From Capsicum annuum (Eukaryota > Streptophyta > Magnoliopsida > Solanales > Solanaceae): DNA of 64,000 bases. Shown here piece after piece: positions 25,501 to 36,516 of the stretch. Made by a program: the position numbers and the translations under genes. The notes beneath the pieces were generated by a model. The model did not search any database. It was not told the DNA's origin and saw only the letters and a program-made list of their open reading frames with translations. Position 1 is the stretch's first letter, and every line of letters starts with the position of its first letter. The DNA is taken from contig NC_061115.1 in assembly GCF_002878395.1 (NCBI RefSeq), forward strand, positions 212,224,779 through 212,288,778, in the 5' to 3' direction.

Positions 25501-26014
25501 ATTAGGTAAATTCTTCAAAATACTACCAAATCACGCAAACTAACTAAAAAAATTACCAAAAAAAGAGAAATCTGATACTTTACCAAGTCGGAAAACCTAA
25601 TCAACGGCGCAAAACTAAGTAAACTCTTCAAAATACTACCAAATCACGCAAACAAACTCCAAAAATTACCAAAAAAAGGAGAAACCGAATCAGCAGCCAA
25701 AACTAAGTAAATTCTTCAAAATACTACCAAATTACACAAACTAACTCAAAAATTTACCCTAAAAAACGAGAAATCTGAAACCTTACCAATTCAGTACGAG
25801 AAATATCAGCAGAAACCAAATCAGCAGCGCGAAATTCACGAGATTTTGGAACAGTAGTAGTAGCAGAAACATCAAAAAACTCCAAATCCTCATCACCGAC
25901 AACCTTCGCCGCCGCCGTAGAAACACCGATATAGTCAACAGAAACTTTCGGCTGACACAAAATCTCCGCATCAACAACCACCATCTTTGTTGAAGAATTC
26001 TTCACAATCATCAA
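22528..26014 (-). CDS. Protein phosphatase 2C (PPM type, DBP1-like clade), two exons
   Basis: Mn/Mg-dependent Ser/Thr phosphatase. Exon 1 is 26014-25787 (76 codons) and exon 2 is 23526-22528; donor GAATTG/GTAAGG and acceptor TTTAG/GGTGTG join in phase 0 to give 408 residues. The N-terminal 76 residues are a variable acidic region. The catalytic domain starts with the [15 protein letters not shown] block, then metal-binding V-F-D-G-H-G-G (144-150), [26 protein letters not shown] and D-D-N-L-T-A-I-V-V; all metal-ligand aspartates are present. The C-terminal R-R-C-x-S-L-S tail resembles Arabidopsis DBP1-type PP2Cs, but clade and function are inferred. The start could be either of two adjacent ATGs (26014 or 26011). 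The 2.26-kb intron contains decayed tandem copies of exon 1. Confidence 0.95.
24125..24245 (-). repeat. TS-type SINE in PP2C intron
   Basis: Minus orientation: ACAACAACATACGCTGTGTAA, GGTGTGGGTAGGGTAGAGTG, CCTCATGGAGGTAGAGAGAC and AGTTTCCAAGACGACCCTC. Confidence 0.8.
24405..24480 (-). repeat. TS-type SINE fragment in PP2C intron
   Basis: ACCAGTGTATTCCCACACAG-TGGGGTCTGGGGAGGGTAAG, then CCATACCACTACCTCCGGAG, a minus-strand 3' end without the TTG tail. Confidence 0.75.
24664..24815 (-). pseudogene. Decayed duplicate of PP2C exon 1 (distal copy)
   Basis: On the minus strand it contains GATGCCGAGATTTTG (exon 1 has GATGCGGAGATTTTG), TCTGCTACTACTAC, TTCCAAAATCC-GTGAATTT-like and GGTTTCCAATTTGGTGAAG, in the same order as exon 1 and its donor (TTGGTAAGG). 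In-frame stops and an internal deletion show it is not coding. Confidence 0.75.
25030..25200 (-). pseudogene. Decayed duplicate of PP2C exon 1 (proximal copy)
   Basis: Minus strand: GATGCCGAGATTTTG, GTATATCCGAGTTTCTA-GGC-GC, then AATTTGGAGTTTTTTGATGT followed by TTC-GACTACTGCTGCTAC, collinear with the exon-1 coding region (GGATTTGGAGTTTTTTGATG in exon 1). Stops in the exon-1 frame rule out coding use. Confidence 0.8.
25280..25780 (-). repeat. ~113-bp tandem repeat of exon-1/splice-donor junction
   Basis: ACCAAATCACGCAAACTAACT recurs at about 25299, 25412, 25524, 25638 and (diverged) 25728. Each unit also has ACTTTACCAAGTCGGAAAC or a variant, which on the minus strand reads TTG/GTAAAG, a copy of the real donor TTG/GTAAGG at 25787/25786. 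The last unit runs into exon 1 itself. Confidence 0.88.
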
Positions 26015-26142
26015 AAATTCAGTAACAAAAACTCAACAATAATTTGTAGTGATTTTATGGATTGATTTTTGATTAAGAATAATATTAAGGAGAGTTTTAA
26101 TTAATTGTTGAATTGTTAAGGAGGGTTTTTTAGTTGAAGGAT

Positions 26143-26155
26143 TTTATTTATATAG
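26143..26155 (-). promoter_or_regulatory. Probable TATA box of PP2C gene
   Basis: TATATAAATAAA on the minus strand about 130 bp upstream of the ATG, a good plant TATA match at a sensible distance for a leader of about 100 nt. Confidence 0.55.
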
Positions 26156-26159
26156 AGAT

Positions 26160-28200
26160 ATTAATTGGGCGGCTATTGGGAAAGTCGCGATTATTTATAG
26201 TCGTTAGATTAAAAAGGTACGTGTGGTTGGAACGCGTGATGCGAAAAAGGCAATGTCGATTCTTACTCGGATTACATGATCTCTTTATTAAGATATTAAG
26301 AATATAATAATAAATTTCTTCATGTTTTATTTTGATATTAATTGTACTTATTTTTAAAATTATTTTAATATTTATCTTTAAATATTAATTAATAGAGATA
26401 ACATAGTAAAGTCAGCATATCAATTATTATTTTTTATTAATAAATATGCTAAACTAAAATGAGATAAGTAAATGCGAATATAAAAAGTAATTTATTAATT
26501 TAAATTTATGTCCAATAAAATTCATCAAAGGTAAATTATTCACTATTAAAAAGAAAATTTATGTACTATAATATTTTCTTCGTTCACTTTTATTCGGCTC
26601 ATTTTAACTTGATGCGTTCATTAGGAAAATAATTATTGATATTACTTTACCATACTATTCATATTAATTGATGTATTAAAGTATTATGCCTTTTAAATAG
26701 TTTAGAGAATAAATAATTAATGATAATGATAAAATAGAAAATTTTCTTTTGTCTTACAAAATTGTAGGACTACTTATTTGGAACTCTAATTAATTTGAAT
26801 TTATGTTGGGTAAAATTCATAAAAGAAAAATTATTTATTATTAAAAGAAAAAGGGTATGTATAATACCATTTTGAGAGATTTCAAATTAAGAAACAAAGA
26901 ATTTTATTGATATTTCATATTAGGAGCGGAATTAGATAGGAATAAGGAGTATTTGAACCTCTTTACACGAAATTACATTATTTATAAAATATTAAAGTTA
27001 TTTTTGTGTTTGTATAATAAATATTGGACCTTATTTAAACTTTTTACGTATTTATTTTTAATATTTTAAATAATTTTAATAAAATTCTGATTTTGTCACT
27101 ATCTAGACTTGTGATCGAATTATATAATTGTATGTGCTTACTTCATTTATCTCAAAATACTTGACATATTTTTTTTTTTAATAAATTTCTCAAAAATAAA
27201 AAAAACATTGGTTAGAAGGAGTAGTTGATTTTATTTTAATCTTATTTTTATCTTACTTATGATCTTTATTTATTGAATATTTACTCAATTCATATGTCGT
27301 ATTTAAGGTGCTAAAATATGCAAAAAAAAAAAAAAAAAAGATAATTATTAACACTAATGTAAAGCAGAAAAAATATTACATCATCTTAAACTTTCAAAAT
27401 AAATATTTTTAATAAGAAAAATAAAGTGTTTTGAGACGAAAAGAGCAATATAAACAAAAAGTTCATCTAGGCAGCCTTTGCTAATTAGGCCATCTACGTG
27501 TTTTCCTATTATACACGAAACCTTGGACTGACTTTTTAAGAGTAAAAATTTGAAAAAGAAAATATATCTATTTAATTTCATTTTTTTTTTCAAAGATCCA
27601 ATTAAGAGGCATTCTGCAAGGAAGAATCTTAATTAGGATAATGAATTATTCATGCTAATTAATATGTTCATACAGAAGTCTCTAAAAGTATTTTATTCTT
27701 CGTTTAGATACCTAATCCAATAGGAAAGAATACAAGAATGGCAATGTTAGTGTGATAAAAATTTGTTCACATTTATGTTTATGTTAAACTAATAAATTAT
27801 GATATATTTAAGTCGTTGATCTTTACTTGTGAAATATTTTTCTCGTTTATTTTATTTATAGTTATTTTTCTTAAATTTTTATTTTTATATATCACTTTTG
27901 ACATATTAAAAAAATAAAATATTTTTTTTTATTTTATCTGTATTATTAATTATTTATTCACCAAATCATTTTCAAGACATATTTCTCTGAACTTTAATTA
28001 ATAGGGGTAGCATAATAAAATAGTCATATCAATAATTATTTAACGAGTATCATGTCAAAAAATGACAAGTAAAAACGAACTGAGAGAATAGTACTTTCTC
28101 CATTCTTAAATAAATTCTCATTTTGTTGGACACACCCTTTAACAAATTACTAACTTCTAGAAAATAAAAGGTAACTTTACAAACGTACCCCTAAATAAAT
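26160..28200. other. AT-rich intergenic DNA
   Basis: No gene seen. Holds poly(A/T) runs (for example 27321-27340), decayed Stowaway-like ends and a relative of the 19748 MITE at about 26925-27105 (shared ACGAAATTACATTATTTATA-like core). ORFs here are random AT-rich frames. Confidence 0.5.
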
Positions 28201-28234
28201 TATCAATTTATTCTTGAAGGCTTAAATAAACACT

Positions 28235-29630
28235 TATTTAGGAATAAAATTAAAAAAGAAAGAGTCAATTCCTTATATTGCCAATCAACTTTGAAAAATA
28301 TCCTACTAAAGTCACTTATTTTTTTTGTTCCAATAATGTCATTCAACTTTGTACATTTTCCTTACTAACTAACAATTGCTAAAATAGTCCTTATTCGTTA
28401 TAAGAAAAATGAGCAATATAGTCCCTTAAGGTAAATTTAAATAGTTTTTATTCTTTTATATGAAATATTAATAGGCCTCCAACTATATTTCAAATTTTTA
28501 CTTTATTACATACTCCCTCTATCCCTTTTTAGTTGGGCAAATTTCATTTTACACGATAATTAAGAAATTATAAATTGCATGAAAATTTTACTATTTCACC
28601 CTTTGACAATATTAATGATATGGGCATAGAAATGAATATTGAAATTAGAATTATTCACATTTTAATGTATACTATGAATTGTAGGGGTATCATGAAGAAA
28701 TTAATCAATTCTATTTTGATCTAGTAAGTAATTAACTAATATGAGTTATTTATTTTTAGTAAAACGACCAACTAAAATGGAACGGAGAGAGTAATGAATT
28801 TAAAAAGACATATCATAATATTAAAAAGCGAAAAAAAAATAAAAAATTGAAAGGTGTATTTAGTTTTTAAAGTCAAGTTGAAGAGGTAATATAGTTTTTT
28901 TTCCAAATAATGTAACTGGATTGACAAAAATAATGTCTAAAAATTTTAACATTTTAAAATTACACAATGTTAATATGATTTTTTTCTAATTTTATTTAAT
29001 GTTGATTGATTTATGATATTATCATGATATCCTTCATCAATATTTGAATTTATTATAGAAATTCCTTAAAATATTTATATATGATTGTTTTTCTACTAGC
29101 TAAAGAGCCGGGAGGTTGAAGGAATTCATCGTCCTTTATATGAATTGTGAATTTTCTGACAATTATTTTTAGAAGAAACAAAGAACTAAATTTGAACTAT
29201 TTTATCAAAAAAATAAAAATTAATTATAAAATAAATAAATATAAAATATTATTTTATCATTTTATAGTCGAACTTCTAAGTATCACTAACATTTTTGATG
29301 GACTACATTATTTTAATATTACAACTAGAAGTTAAATTAAAATTTTACACACTATTTTTTATAGTTAAAAGCTTTTACTATTTCATATTATTAAAGAACA
29401 TGGATCATTTCAATTCAAAAATTAACTTAAGGGATTTTTTTATTTTTTTTAAGAATAAAAACTATTTTAGCAATTATTAATTTGTAAGGAAAATATACAA
29501 ACTTGAATGACATTATTGGAACAAAAAAAAAAAAGATAAATGACTTTAGTGGGATACTTTCTTAAGTTGAGTGACAATACGATGAATTGACTCAAAAAGA
29601 AAAGGAATACTTATTTGGGAACACAAGGAA
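28235..29630. mobile_element. Inverted-repeat element with nested Stowaway MITE
   Basis: The left arm (about 28235-28410) and right arm (about 29445-29630) are reverse complements over some 170 bp; for example AGTCAATTCCTTATATTGCC and its counterpart AGTCAATTCATCGTATTGTC, and TTTGTTCCAATAATGTCATT on both. No transposase frame is visible in the 1 kb between. Exact ends and target duplication were not resolved. Confidence 0.7.
28513..28791. mobile_element. Stowaway-type MITE
   Basis: Termini CTCCCTCTATCCCTTTTTAG and the reverse complement CTCTCTCCGTTCCATTTTAG, flanked by TA on both sides (28511-28512 and 28792-28793). Size of 279 bp, AT-rich, no coding capacity. Confidence 0.85.
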
Positions 29631-29742
29631 TATTAACTTGACACACACATTAAAACTAATAAACAATAGAAATAATTTTACTACATATTTCATCCATTTT
29701 CTAAATAAATGACTTTTTTAGCTTGGACACACTCTTTGAAGT

Positions 29743-29925
29743 AGAGCCTTGGAGTAACTGGTAAAGTTGTTGTCATATGATCAGGAGGTCACGGGTTCAA
29801 GCCTTGAAAACAACCTCTTGCAGAAATGTAAGGTAAGGCCATACACCCTTGTGGCAGGGCCCTTCTCCGAACACCGCGCATAGCGATAGCTTTAGTGCAC
29901 CAGACTGTCCTTTTATTCATTCTTA
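29743..29925 (+). repeat. Au-type SINE, near full length
   Basis: tRNA-like head GAGCCTTGGAGTAACTGGTAA (A-box side) and B box GGGTTCAAGCC, then CTCTTGCAGAAATGTAAGG, CCCTTGTGGCAGGGCCCTTC, CGCGCATAGCGATAGC and the TTTAGTGCACCAGACTGTCC end with a T-rich tail. The best preserved Au copy here. Confidence 0.9.
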
Positions 29926-29929
29926 AAAA

Positions 29930-30729
29930 AATAAAAAGTGTTTTACTAACTTGTCTTTAATAAATACCTGAAAAAGAAGGTACTAGCTCTTTAATAAAAT
30001 CTTGATTTTGTAAATAAAATTTTTGTTTAAAAGAAGGTAAAATTGATAGAAATCATTAATGTTTTTTACTTAGTTAAAATGGACAAAAAGTGACATCAAT
30101 TAATTTTTCAAACTAGATAAGTATTATTGTACATCTATTTTGAGTATACTAACAAGTAAAGATAGACCAAAAAATATTTCGATGCCAAAATTTTATCACT
30201 TAATTATAATTAGTTAATACATGTATTGTCACTTCATTAAATTATTCAATTAACTATAATTATTTCATTTAATTTGATCAGATAAAAATTTTACTATGAT
30301 GTTTTGTTGCCACCTATTTGGGCAATGGTAAGGATGATGTAAGTCATTATGGAATTTCAAACAATTGACGTATTTTCTACTTATCCTCAAGGTCAAACAT
30401 ATCACACGTTAAAATTACAACAATACTATTAATTCCCAAATTAATAACGCTCACATCGTAGACAAATTGGCGGATCAAATTATATATAAAAAGCGTTGAA
30501 AATAGATTAAATAAAAATAGATAAAATATTTGACTCGCTCTGCATTTGACATGAGTGAGTCATGTGGCATGCTTTTCTTTTTCAACTTCATGCGATGACC
30601 TAAATTAAGTATTGTTTATAATCATAATTAGAGGTAGGCTGTGACAACACTTGTATGGAGCATAAAAGTATGAAACTTTTTTTTTTTAAGATTGCTATTG
30701 TATTTTCAAATTGTTGAGCTTTAACTTGC
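29930..30729. other. AT-rich intergenic DNA
   Basis: No gene or intact repeat recognised. Confidence 0.4.
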
Positions 30730-30730
30730 T

Positions 30731-30959
30731 AGAGGCGAATTTAGAATTTCAAAACAGGAAATTGAATCTACATTCAATTACCCAAGAGACACGTTGCTAA
30801 GGGGTTTCTTTTCTACCACTGAGCCATTTCTTGATTTATTTATGGGTTCCCATCTGTTAATATTTATATGTTTTAACAATTTTTCTCATGGAATTATAAG
30901 CCTTCTGTAGCAGATGTAAATTTCCAAAAGCCCACACTCGCTATCACAGATTCGCCCCT
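30731..30959. mobile_element. Probable MITE
   Basis: Ends AGAGGCGAATTTAGAATTTC and the reverse complement of CACAGATTCGCCCCT are similar (AGrGGCGAAT). No clear target duplication. It may be related to the AGTGGCGGAT element at 19748. Confidence 0.5.
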
Positions 30960-31426
30960 GTATCTCACCCGTATTTCTTGCATTTTGAAGAGCAGAAAAA
31001 AATCTCTCTACCTACTCTGAACAATCTTTTTGTGAAATTATCAAAACGAATCGATCATCTCCTATTCTGTTTGTTTTAGCAACTTATCCTAAGGCCTTCT
31101 TGCCAAGAGCTTCCATCAATGACAAAGGAAGCGACCCATCGGCTATGGCAAGGTGGCTTTGCCTATCCAATAAAAGAACAGTGTGGTGCATTAAACTCTC
31201 GCTATAATTTTAAAAAGGGAAAATGATCAAAATATTACGATCTATTATATCAAATTTACATTGCATTTATATAAAATGTTATTTTTACAACTCGAACTTA
31301 GTGACAATTTTGCATGTCTATCCAATAATCACTAAGAACAAATCAATTTCTTCTACTCAAATAATGGCTAGGGCCAAGAAGTATCCATTCCTTTCTAGAT
31401 AGTTCTTCAAATATATATATGTCAAT

Positions 31427-31969
31427 TAGGTGTGTAAAATTGAACCGACCGATTAATTAAATCGATAAAAATGTTATTAATTTATTATGTTATTGGGTTA
31501 ATAGTTTAATAAAAAAAAATTATTGGGTTTATTAGTTCGGTTCAATTTTTTCTTATTGGGTTATTGGGTAAATCAATAACCCAATAAGAATATAATATAT
31601 ATGACTTATTATATATTTCTCTTTAATTTCTATCAATTAACAAACCTGTTATTTCAATTATACAAACTCGTAATTTCTCCTAACAACATTTAGTTCAAAC
31701 TTGAAGATTCTTGTAAATTAAAACATATTATGTAAGATTTTTGATTGTAGCTAAGATTCAATTTTTTTTTTTTATGTTAGTTACTACTATTTCTATTTTA
31801 TGAGTATTTTCTTATCAGTTAAACCGAAAACTGAACCGTTAAGGACTAAAAATTGATAAACCGATAAAAAATATCTTATTGGTTTGGTTATTAATTTAGC
31901 ATATTTAAAAACCAAAAATCGATAAACCGATAATATATAAAATCGAACCAAACCGACCAGTGCACACCT
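31427..31969. mobile_element. Probable hAT-like MITE
   Basis: The left end AGGTGTGTAAAATTGAACCG and right end CGGTC/GGTTTGG-containing ACCAGTGCACACCT are inverted; the interior repeats 'ttattgggttattgggt' and 'gataaaccgataa' motifs. An imperfect TGTCAA repeat flanks both sides. Confidence 0.55.
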
Positions 31970-32089
31970 CATTGTCAACCTTCTCCAATCCAAATTAATA
32001 CGTCATTAAACACGTTAATAATATTTATTCATTGGTTGCACAAATTGGCAAAAATATTTATTATTTTCAAGTTAAGTCTACGCTGACTT

Positions 32090-32440
32090 GAATATATAAA
32101 CATATTACTCAACTTACTATATTTATACAAATTTCTATCCTTATAAAATAATTATAAAATTTTTGACTAATTATATATTTTTTTAATGTATTAAGAGTTA
32201 ATTATGTATCTTTAACACACTCAAAATTGAAAAAAAAGACTATATCAAAAGATAATTATATATCTTTACAAAGACAAAAATATATCCTCATTAAACGTAT
32301 TATGTATTTCGATAGATAAAGTCGAAAAAATATATTAAAAACTAATTATGTATCTTTACAAAGAAAAAAATATATCTTCATTATTGTGAATTAATTATAT
32401 ATCTCAACATACTCAAAATCAAAAATTTTAATAATTATAT
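32090..32440. repeat. Degenerate minisatellite, TATGTATCTTTACAAAG type
   Basis: AATTATGTATCTTTACAAAG plus an AAAAATATATC-TTCATT segment recur three to four times with variation. Related to the array at 33420-33780. Confidence 0.6.
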
Positions 32441-32825
32441 AAAATATTGAAATTTGTAATGAAGCTTCAAACCATCGAGATTTATGTTGTTTATAAGGTG
32501 TAATAATATTAGTTTTCATTAAATTAAAATTTTGTATATAAAGAAAAAGAAAAGAGGAAAACGAAAACTAGAAGCAACTTATCAAGGGGCATTCACTTGT
32601 ACAACCTATGGTCGAAAATTATACTGTTCAAATAGGATGATAATAATTTTCTTTTGGTTTTGTATGTATTGATTTGAATGACACGTAACATATTCTTACA
32701 AGTTTTTTTTCCTATTTTTTATATAAAAATCCTGATTCTACTACGAGGGTACGTAGCCATTTTGTTTTTTGTTTTTTCTTATGAGACATGCATACTTTAA
32801 GAGGAAATAATAATAGCGATAACAC

Positions 32826-33017
32826 AACCACTAGAGTTGGCATGGTGATTCATCATCATGTCCCTTAAACAAGAAATCGAGAGTTCGATCCCCGCCTTTG
32901 ACAAATGGAGCAAACTTTGTGGCCAGTTCTCTACCGCTAGTACGCTGACAAAGGAACGGAGGAAGATTAGTCTCACGGCTGTCAGCTATAGTTTTTTTGG
33001 GAAACCAAAAAAGATAA
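32826..33017 (+). repeat. tRNA-derived SINE with perfect 17-bp target duplication
   Basis: Flanked by AATAATAGCGATAACAC at 32809-32825 and 33018-33034. The head has an A box (GTTGGCATGGTGATTC) and B box (GAGTTCGATCCCC); the body ends TTTTTTTGGGAAACCAAAAA. The intact duplication shows target-primed retrotransposition and a fairly young insertion. The short ORF across it is not a gene. Confidence 0.93.
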
Positions 33018-33146
33018 AATAATAGCGATAACACTAACAACAATCATAACCATACTGTAATTTTATAAGCGGAATCGTAAAAGATAAAAGTGTATATATA
33101 TCAGAACTCAATAAACTTTGTTTTCAATGAAATAAGAACAAAAAAA

Positions 33147-33270
33147 CAACATGAAATTAATTAATTAATTACACGTAAAGAACAATTATAACGAATCTTT
33201 TGACTAATACAAACATATATAAGGAAGATTTATTCCTTACGTTGTATAGATAGTTTGTCTTTGTCTGTCT
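33147..33270. repeat. Direct repeat, copy A (partner 34462-34590)
   Basis: Begins ATGAAATTAATTAATTA, includes ACACGTAAAGAACAATTATA and CATATATAAGGAAGATTTAT, and ends near ATAGATAGTTTG. The same order is found about 1.3 kb downstream with few differences. Confidence 0.85.
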
Positions 33271-33419
33271 AGTGTTCTAATTTTTCTTTGTTCCATTCGA
33301 TATTTGGTTTCTGTATTGAAGCATCATTAATTTTTTAATTAAAAAATAATATAAACATACATCTTAACTTATCATATTAGACAAATCTCCATCCTAACAA
33401 AGTAATTACAAAATCTCAA

Positions 33420-33780
33420 TATATCGCTGTTGGATGTATCGTGAGTGTATCGTGAGTTAATTATGTATCTCGACAGACCCATAAATTGAATATATATATC
33501 GAGAGCTAATGATGTATCTTTACAAAGGAAAAAATGTATCTCCATTGAATGTATATGTATCTCGACAGATCCAAAATTGAAAAAAAATATATTGAAAACT
33601 AATTACAAAGGAAGAAATGTGTCTTCATTGTATGTATTATGTATCTCGATAGACCCAAAATTGAAAAAAAAAAATGTATCGAAAGCTAATTATGTATCTT
33701 TACAAAAGAAAAAAATGTATCTTCGTTGAATGTATCGAGAGCTAATTATATATCTTGACAAACCCAAATCGAGATTTTCT
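33420..33780. repeat. Minisatellite, ~110-bp diverged units
   Basis: Repeating pattern TGTATCTCGACAGACCCA, AAATTGAAAAAAAATGTATC, GAGCTAATTATGTATCTTTA, CAAAGGAAAAAATGTATCTT, about three copies. Confidence 0.75.
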
Positions 33781-33825
33781 ATAATTAAGCTCCAAACTAT
33801 CAAGATTTATGTTGTTTGCCCTGAT

Positions 33826-34262
33826 TTAAATTGGCGCAACACATAGTAGAACAAAGACGTAGCCGAAAATGATTAGTGGACACTATTTCTAGTTTTCTAC
33901 CGTTAAATATCACTAGACATTTTCTTTGGCTCACCACATTGTAGAACAAAGACATAGCCAAAAAGTGACCAGTGGACGCTATTTCTAGTTTTCTACCGCT
34001 AAATACCACTAGACATTTCTTTGCCTCACCACATAGTAGAACAAAGACGTAGCTGAAAAGTGATCAGTGGACACTATTTCTAGTTTTCGACTGCTAAATA
34101 CCACTAGACATTTACTTCGGCTCACCACATAGTAGAACAAAGACGTAGCCGCAAAGTGATCAGTAGACGCTATTTCTAATTTTCTACCGTTACATACCAC
34201 TAGACATTTTCCATGGCCCACAACACAGTAGAACAAAGACGTAGCCGAAAAGTCATCCTTTC
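33826..34262. repeat. ~95-bp tandem repeat, five copies
   Basis: AGAACAAAGACGTAGCCGAA recurs at about 33849, 33943, 34036, 34131 and 34228. Each unit ends with CTACCGCTAAATACCACTAG and a TTTTC run. Two more diverged copies lie at 35197-35380. The ORFs across the array simply translate the repeat. Confidence 0.9.
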
Positions 34263-34312
34263 CCCAACCCTGCACATAGCGAAAGTTTTAATTTACTAGA
34301 CTGCCCTTTAGA
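34261..34312 (+). repeat. Au SINE 3' end fragment
   Basis: CCCCAACCCTGCACATAGCG then AAGTTTTAATTTACTAGACTGCCC, a decayed Au 3' end abutting the 95-bp array. Confidence 0.65.
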
Positions 34313-34461
34313 TTGTCTTCAATAGATTTTTAGTTTAATGAACGCATTTCTTATTAACATTAGTCTAAAAAGGCACAATCAAGTCCAAGACTTAGCACAA
34401 CTATCATAAAATTGGTAGGTACAAGACATAAAAAGTGGAACTATTTCCCACAAGATAACTA

Positions 34462-34590
34462 CTACATGAAATTAATTAATTACACGTAAAGAACAATTAT
34501 AACAAATCTTTTGACTAATCCAAACATATATAAGGAAGATTTATTCCTTACATTGCATAGATAGTTTTGCCTTGGTCTGCCTAAGTCTTT
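34462..34590. repeat. Direct repeat, copy B (partner 33147-33270)
   Basis: Nearly identical order of motifs to copy A. The segment between the copies contains the two minisatellite arrays, so they may be ends of a larger duplication or of an unrecognised element. Confidence 0.85.
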
Positions 34591-35051
34591 AATTTATTTA
34601 TTTTTTAATTTCTCATTTTGTATTTAGTAATATTTGACTAATCAAAATTCGCGCATTGTAAAATCTATTTTGAGAGAAATACTCCCAATAAAATTTTTTT
34701 CTATACCTAAAGCTAGAACTTAGCTAGAACTTAAAATCTCTGATTAAAAATAGAGAGGTTTCAATTAATGTCTGAGTTTGATTTTCGAAAAGAAAATGTA
34801 ACTTTTACAAAAAGCTTTTGAAAAATATGTTTCGGATTAATTTTTAAGAAAATGTTAATAATAAATATTTTATTGATTTGTTTTGTGAAAGATCCATGGG
34901 GAAATATTGCAAAGAGTACCAGTAACAACAGGAAATTTATCAAGATATAAAGTATTTAGAATAAATCCAGACACTCAAGTTGAACAATAGAAGAACCCGT
35001 TAGATTACAAGAAGGTGGTAATAAAAGAAAAATTTTAAACTTACCAGCTCA

Positions 35052-35056
<5 letters not shown>

Positions 35057-35105
<49 letters not shown>
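35057..35105. repeat. (AT)n microsatellite
   Basis: An uninterrupted TA/AT dinucleotide run of nearly 50 bases. Confidence 0.95.
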
Positions 35106-35109
<4 letters not shown>

Positions 35110-35196
35110 CCAACCAAATGAAAAATAGTTCAATTTCTTAAGCTAAAATAGGTAACAAATTAATAAGCATTTTTCCAAAAATTACCGCGATTATTT

Positions 35197-35380
35197 ATCT
35201 AAGACATAGCTAAAAAGTGACTAGTGAATGCTATTTCTACCATTAATTACCACTAGATATTTTCTTTGACCCACCACATAGTGAAACATTTCAAAGACAT
35301 AACCAAAAAGTGAACAGTGAATGCTATTTCTAGTTCTCTACCGCTAAATACCACTTGACATTTTTTTTGGCCCACCATGT
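35197..35380. repeat. Two further copies of the ~95-bp repeat
   Basis: AAGACATAGCTAAAAAGTGA and CAAAGACATAACCAAAAAGTG start two units, each ending CCACTAGATATTTTC or CCACTTGACATTTTT, about 1 kb from the main array. Confidence 0.8.
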
Positions 35381-35569
35381 AAGTGGTATAACCTGCAAGG
35401 CACATTGAAGCAGTACTCGTTGAAACAAAAAGTCAGAAATGTTGTGTGTCAACCATCACCATTTGATCAATCAAAACTCAACACTACCTCTAGTAGGAGT
35501 GTAGGACCAAGCACTTAAAAAAAGATGCAAACAGTTCAACGCCATCAGTTTCTTTTTGGACAGGGAGAG

Positions 35570-36330
35570 CTAACAACGACAACAACGTACCCAGTGTATT
35601 CCCACAAAGTGGAGTCTGGAGAGGGTAATGTGTACGCAAGTCCACATGAAGTAGCAAGGTTGTTTGTTTCCAATGGACCTCCGACTCAGGACAGATAACA
35701 GTTTAACAAACAAAAAATATAAAAACACACAACAAAATAAGGTAACACACTGCTAGCTAATAAAGGAAACAAGACAACCACAAGATAATACTATAAACTA
35801 TCTATTCGAAATCGTAGAGATCACCGAAACACACAAACAAGAAACTCCAGACACAGGCATTGTTCCCTACTGTTACGGACGAACTCCTACCCGCTAACCC
35901 TCTACCCTGATCCGCGTCCTCCACACCTTCCTATCAAACGTCATGTCCTCGTAAGCTGTAACTGCTCCATATCATGCCTAATCACCTCCCTCCAATATTT
36001 CTTCGGTCTACCTCTACCCCGCCTAAAACCATCCATAGCCAATCCTCTCACACCTCCGTACTGGAGCATCCAAGCACCTCCTCATTACATGCCCGAACCA
36101 TCATAAACTCACTTCCCACATCTTGTCCTACACGGAAGCCATTCCCACCTTCTCCCAAATAATCTTATTTCTAACCCTATCTCTCTTGTTAAGTCCACAC
36201 ATCCATCGTAACATCCTCATCTCCGCCACCTTCAGCTTTTGGATGTGTTCTACTGTCCGACCGGCTATGTTGTATGGAGCGAAGTATTGGTCAATTAGAA
36301 CTCCCATATCCAAAAGAGCTTGCTGCACTA
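35570..36330 (-). mobile_element. 5'-truncated RTE-type LINE
   Basis: Minus strand: V-A-E-M-R-M-L-R-W-M-C-G-L and D-R-V-R-N (36328-36128), then a 3' region collinear with the LINE in the mtLPD intron, ending CCCACAAAGTGGAGTCTGGAG reversed plus a GTTGTCGTTG tail at about 35572. Frame-disrupted remnant. Confidence 0.8.
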
Positions 36331-36420
36331 AAATTGCATTGTAATTTTTTTAACATCACAAGGTTAAAATGAAATGCAAAAGTATGCAACTGTCTATGAT
36401 AATCCTAATTTGATAACCTA

Positions 36421-36516
36421 AACAACAACAACAACAACATACCCAGTGTAATCCCATAAGTGAGGTCTCGAGAGAGTAGTACGAACGCAGACCTTACCCC
36501 TACCTTGGGAGGTAAT
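36421..36516 (-). repeat. TS-type SINE fragment
   Basis: AACAACAACAACAACAACAT-ACCCAGTGTAATCCCATAAG, ACGCAGACCTTACCCCTACC and TTGGGAGGTA in minus orientation. Confidence 0.8.

Larger units (their letters stand above)
23527..25786 (-). other. Intron 1 of PP2C gene with exon-1 duplications
   Basis: GT-AG intron. Besides two SINE fragments (24125-24245 and 24405-24480) it holds two long decayed copies of exon 1 (about 25030-25200 and 24664-24815) and a five-copy array of the exon-1/donor junction (25280-25780). Confidence 0.85.

Noticed and set aside
33800..34275. Two repetitive minus-strand ORFs with G-R-K-L-E-I-x-S-T-D-H-F blocks
   Set aside because: They are the 95-bp tandem repeat read in an open frame; copies frame-shift relative to each other and no start or promoter supports them.
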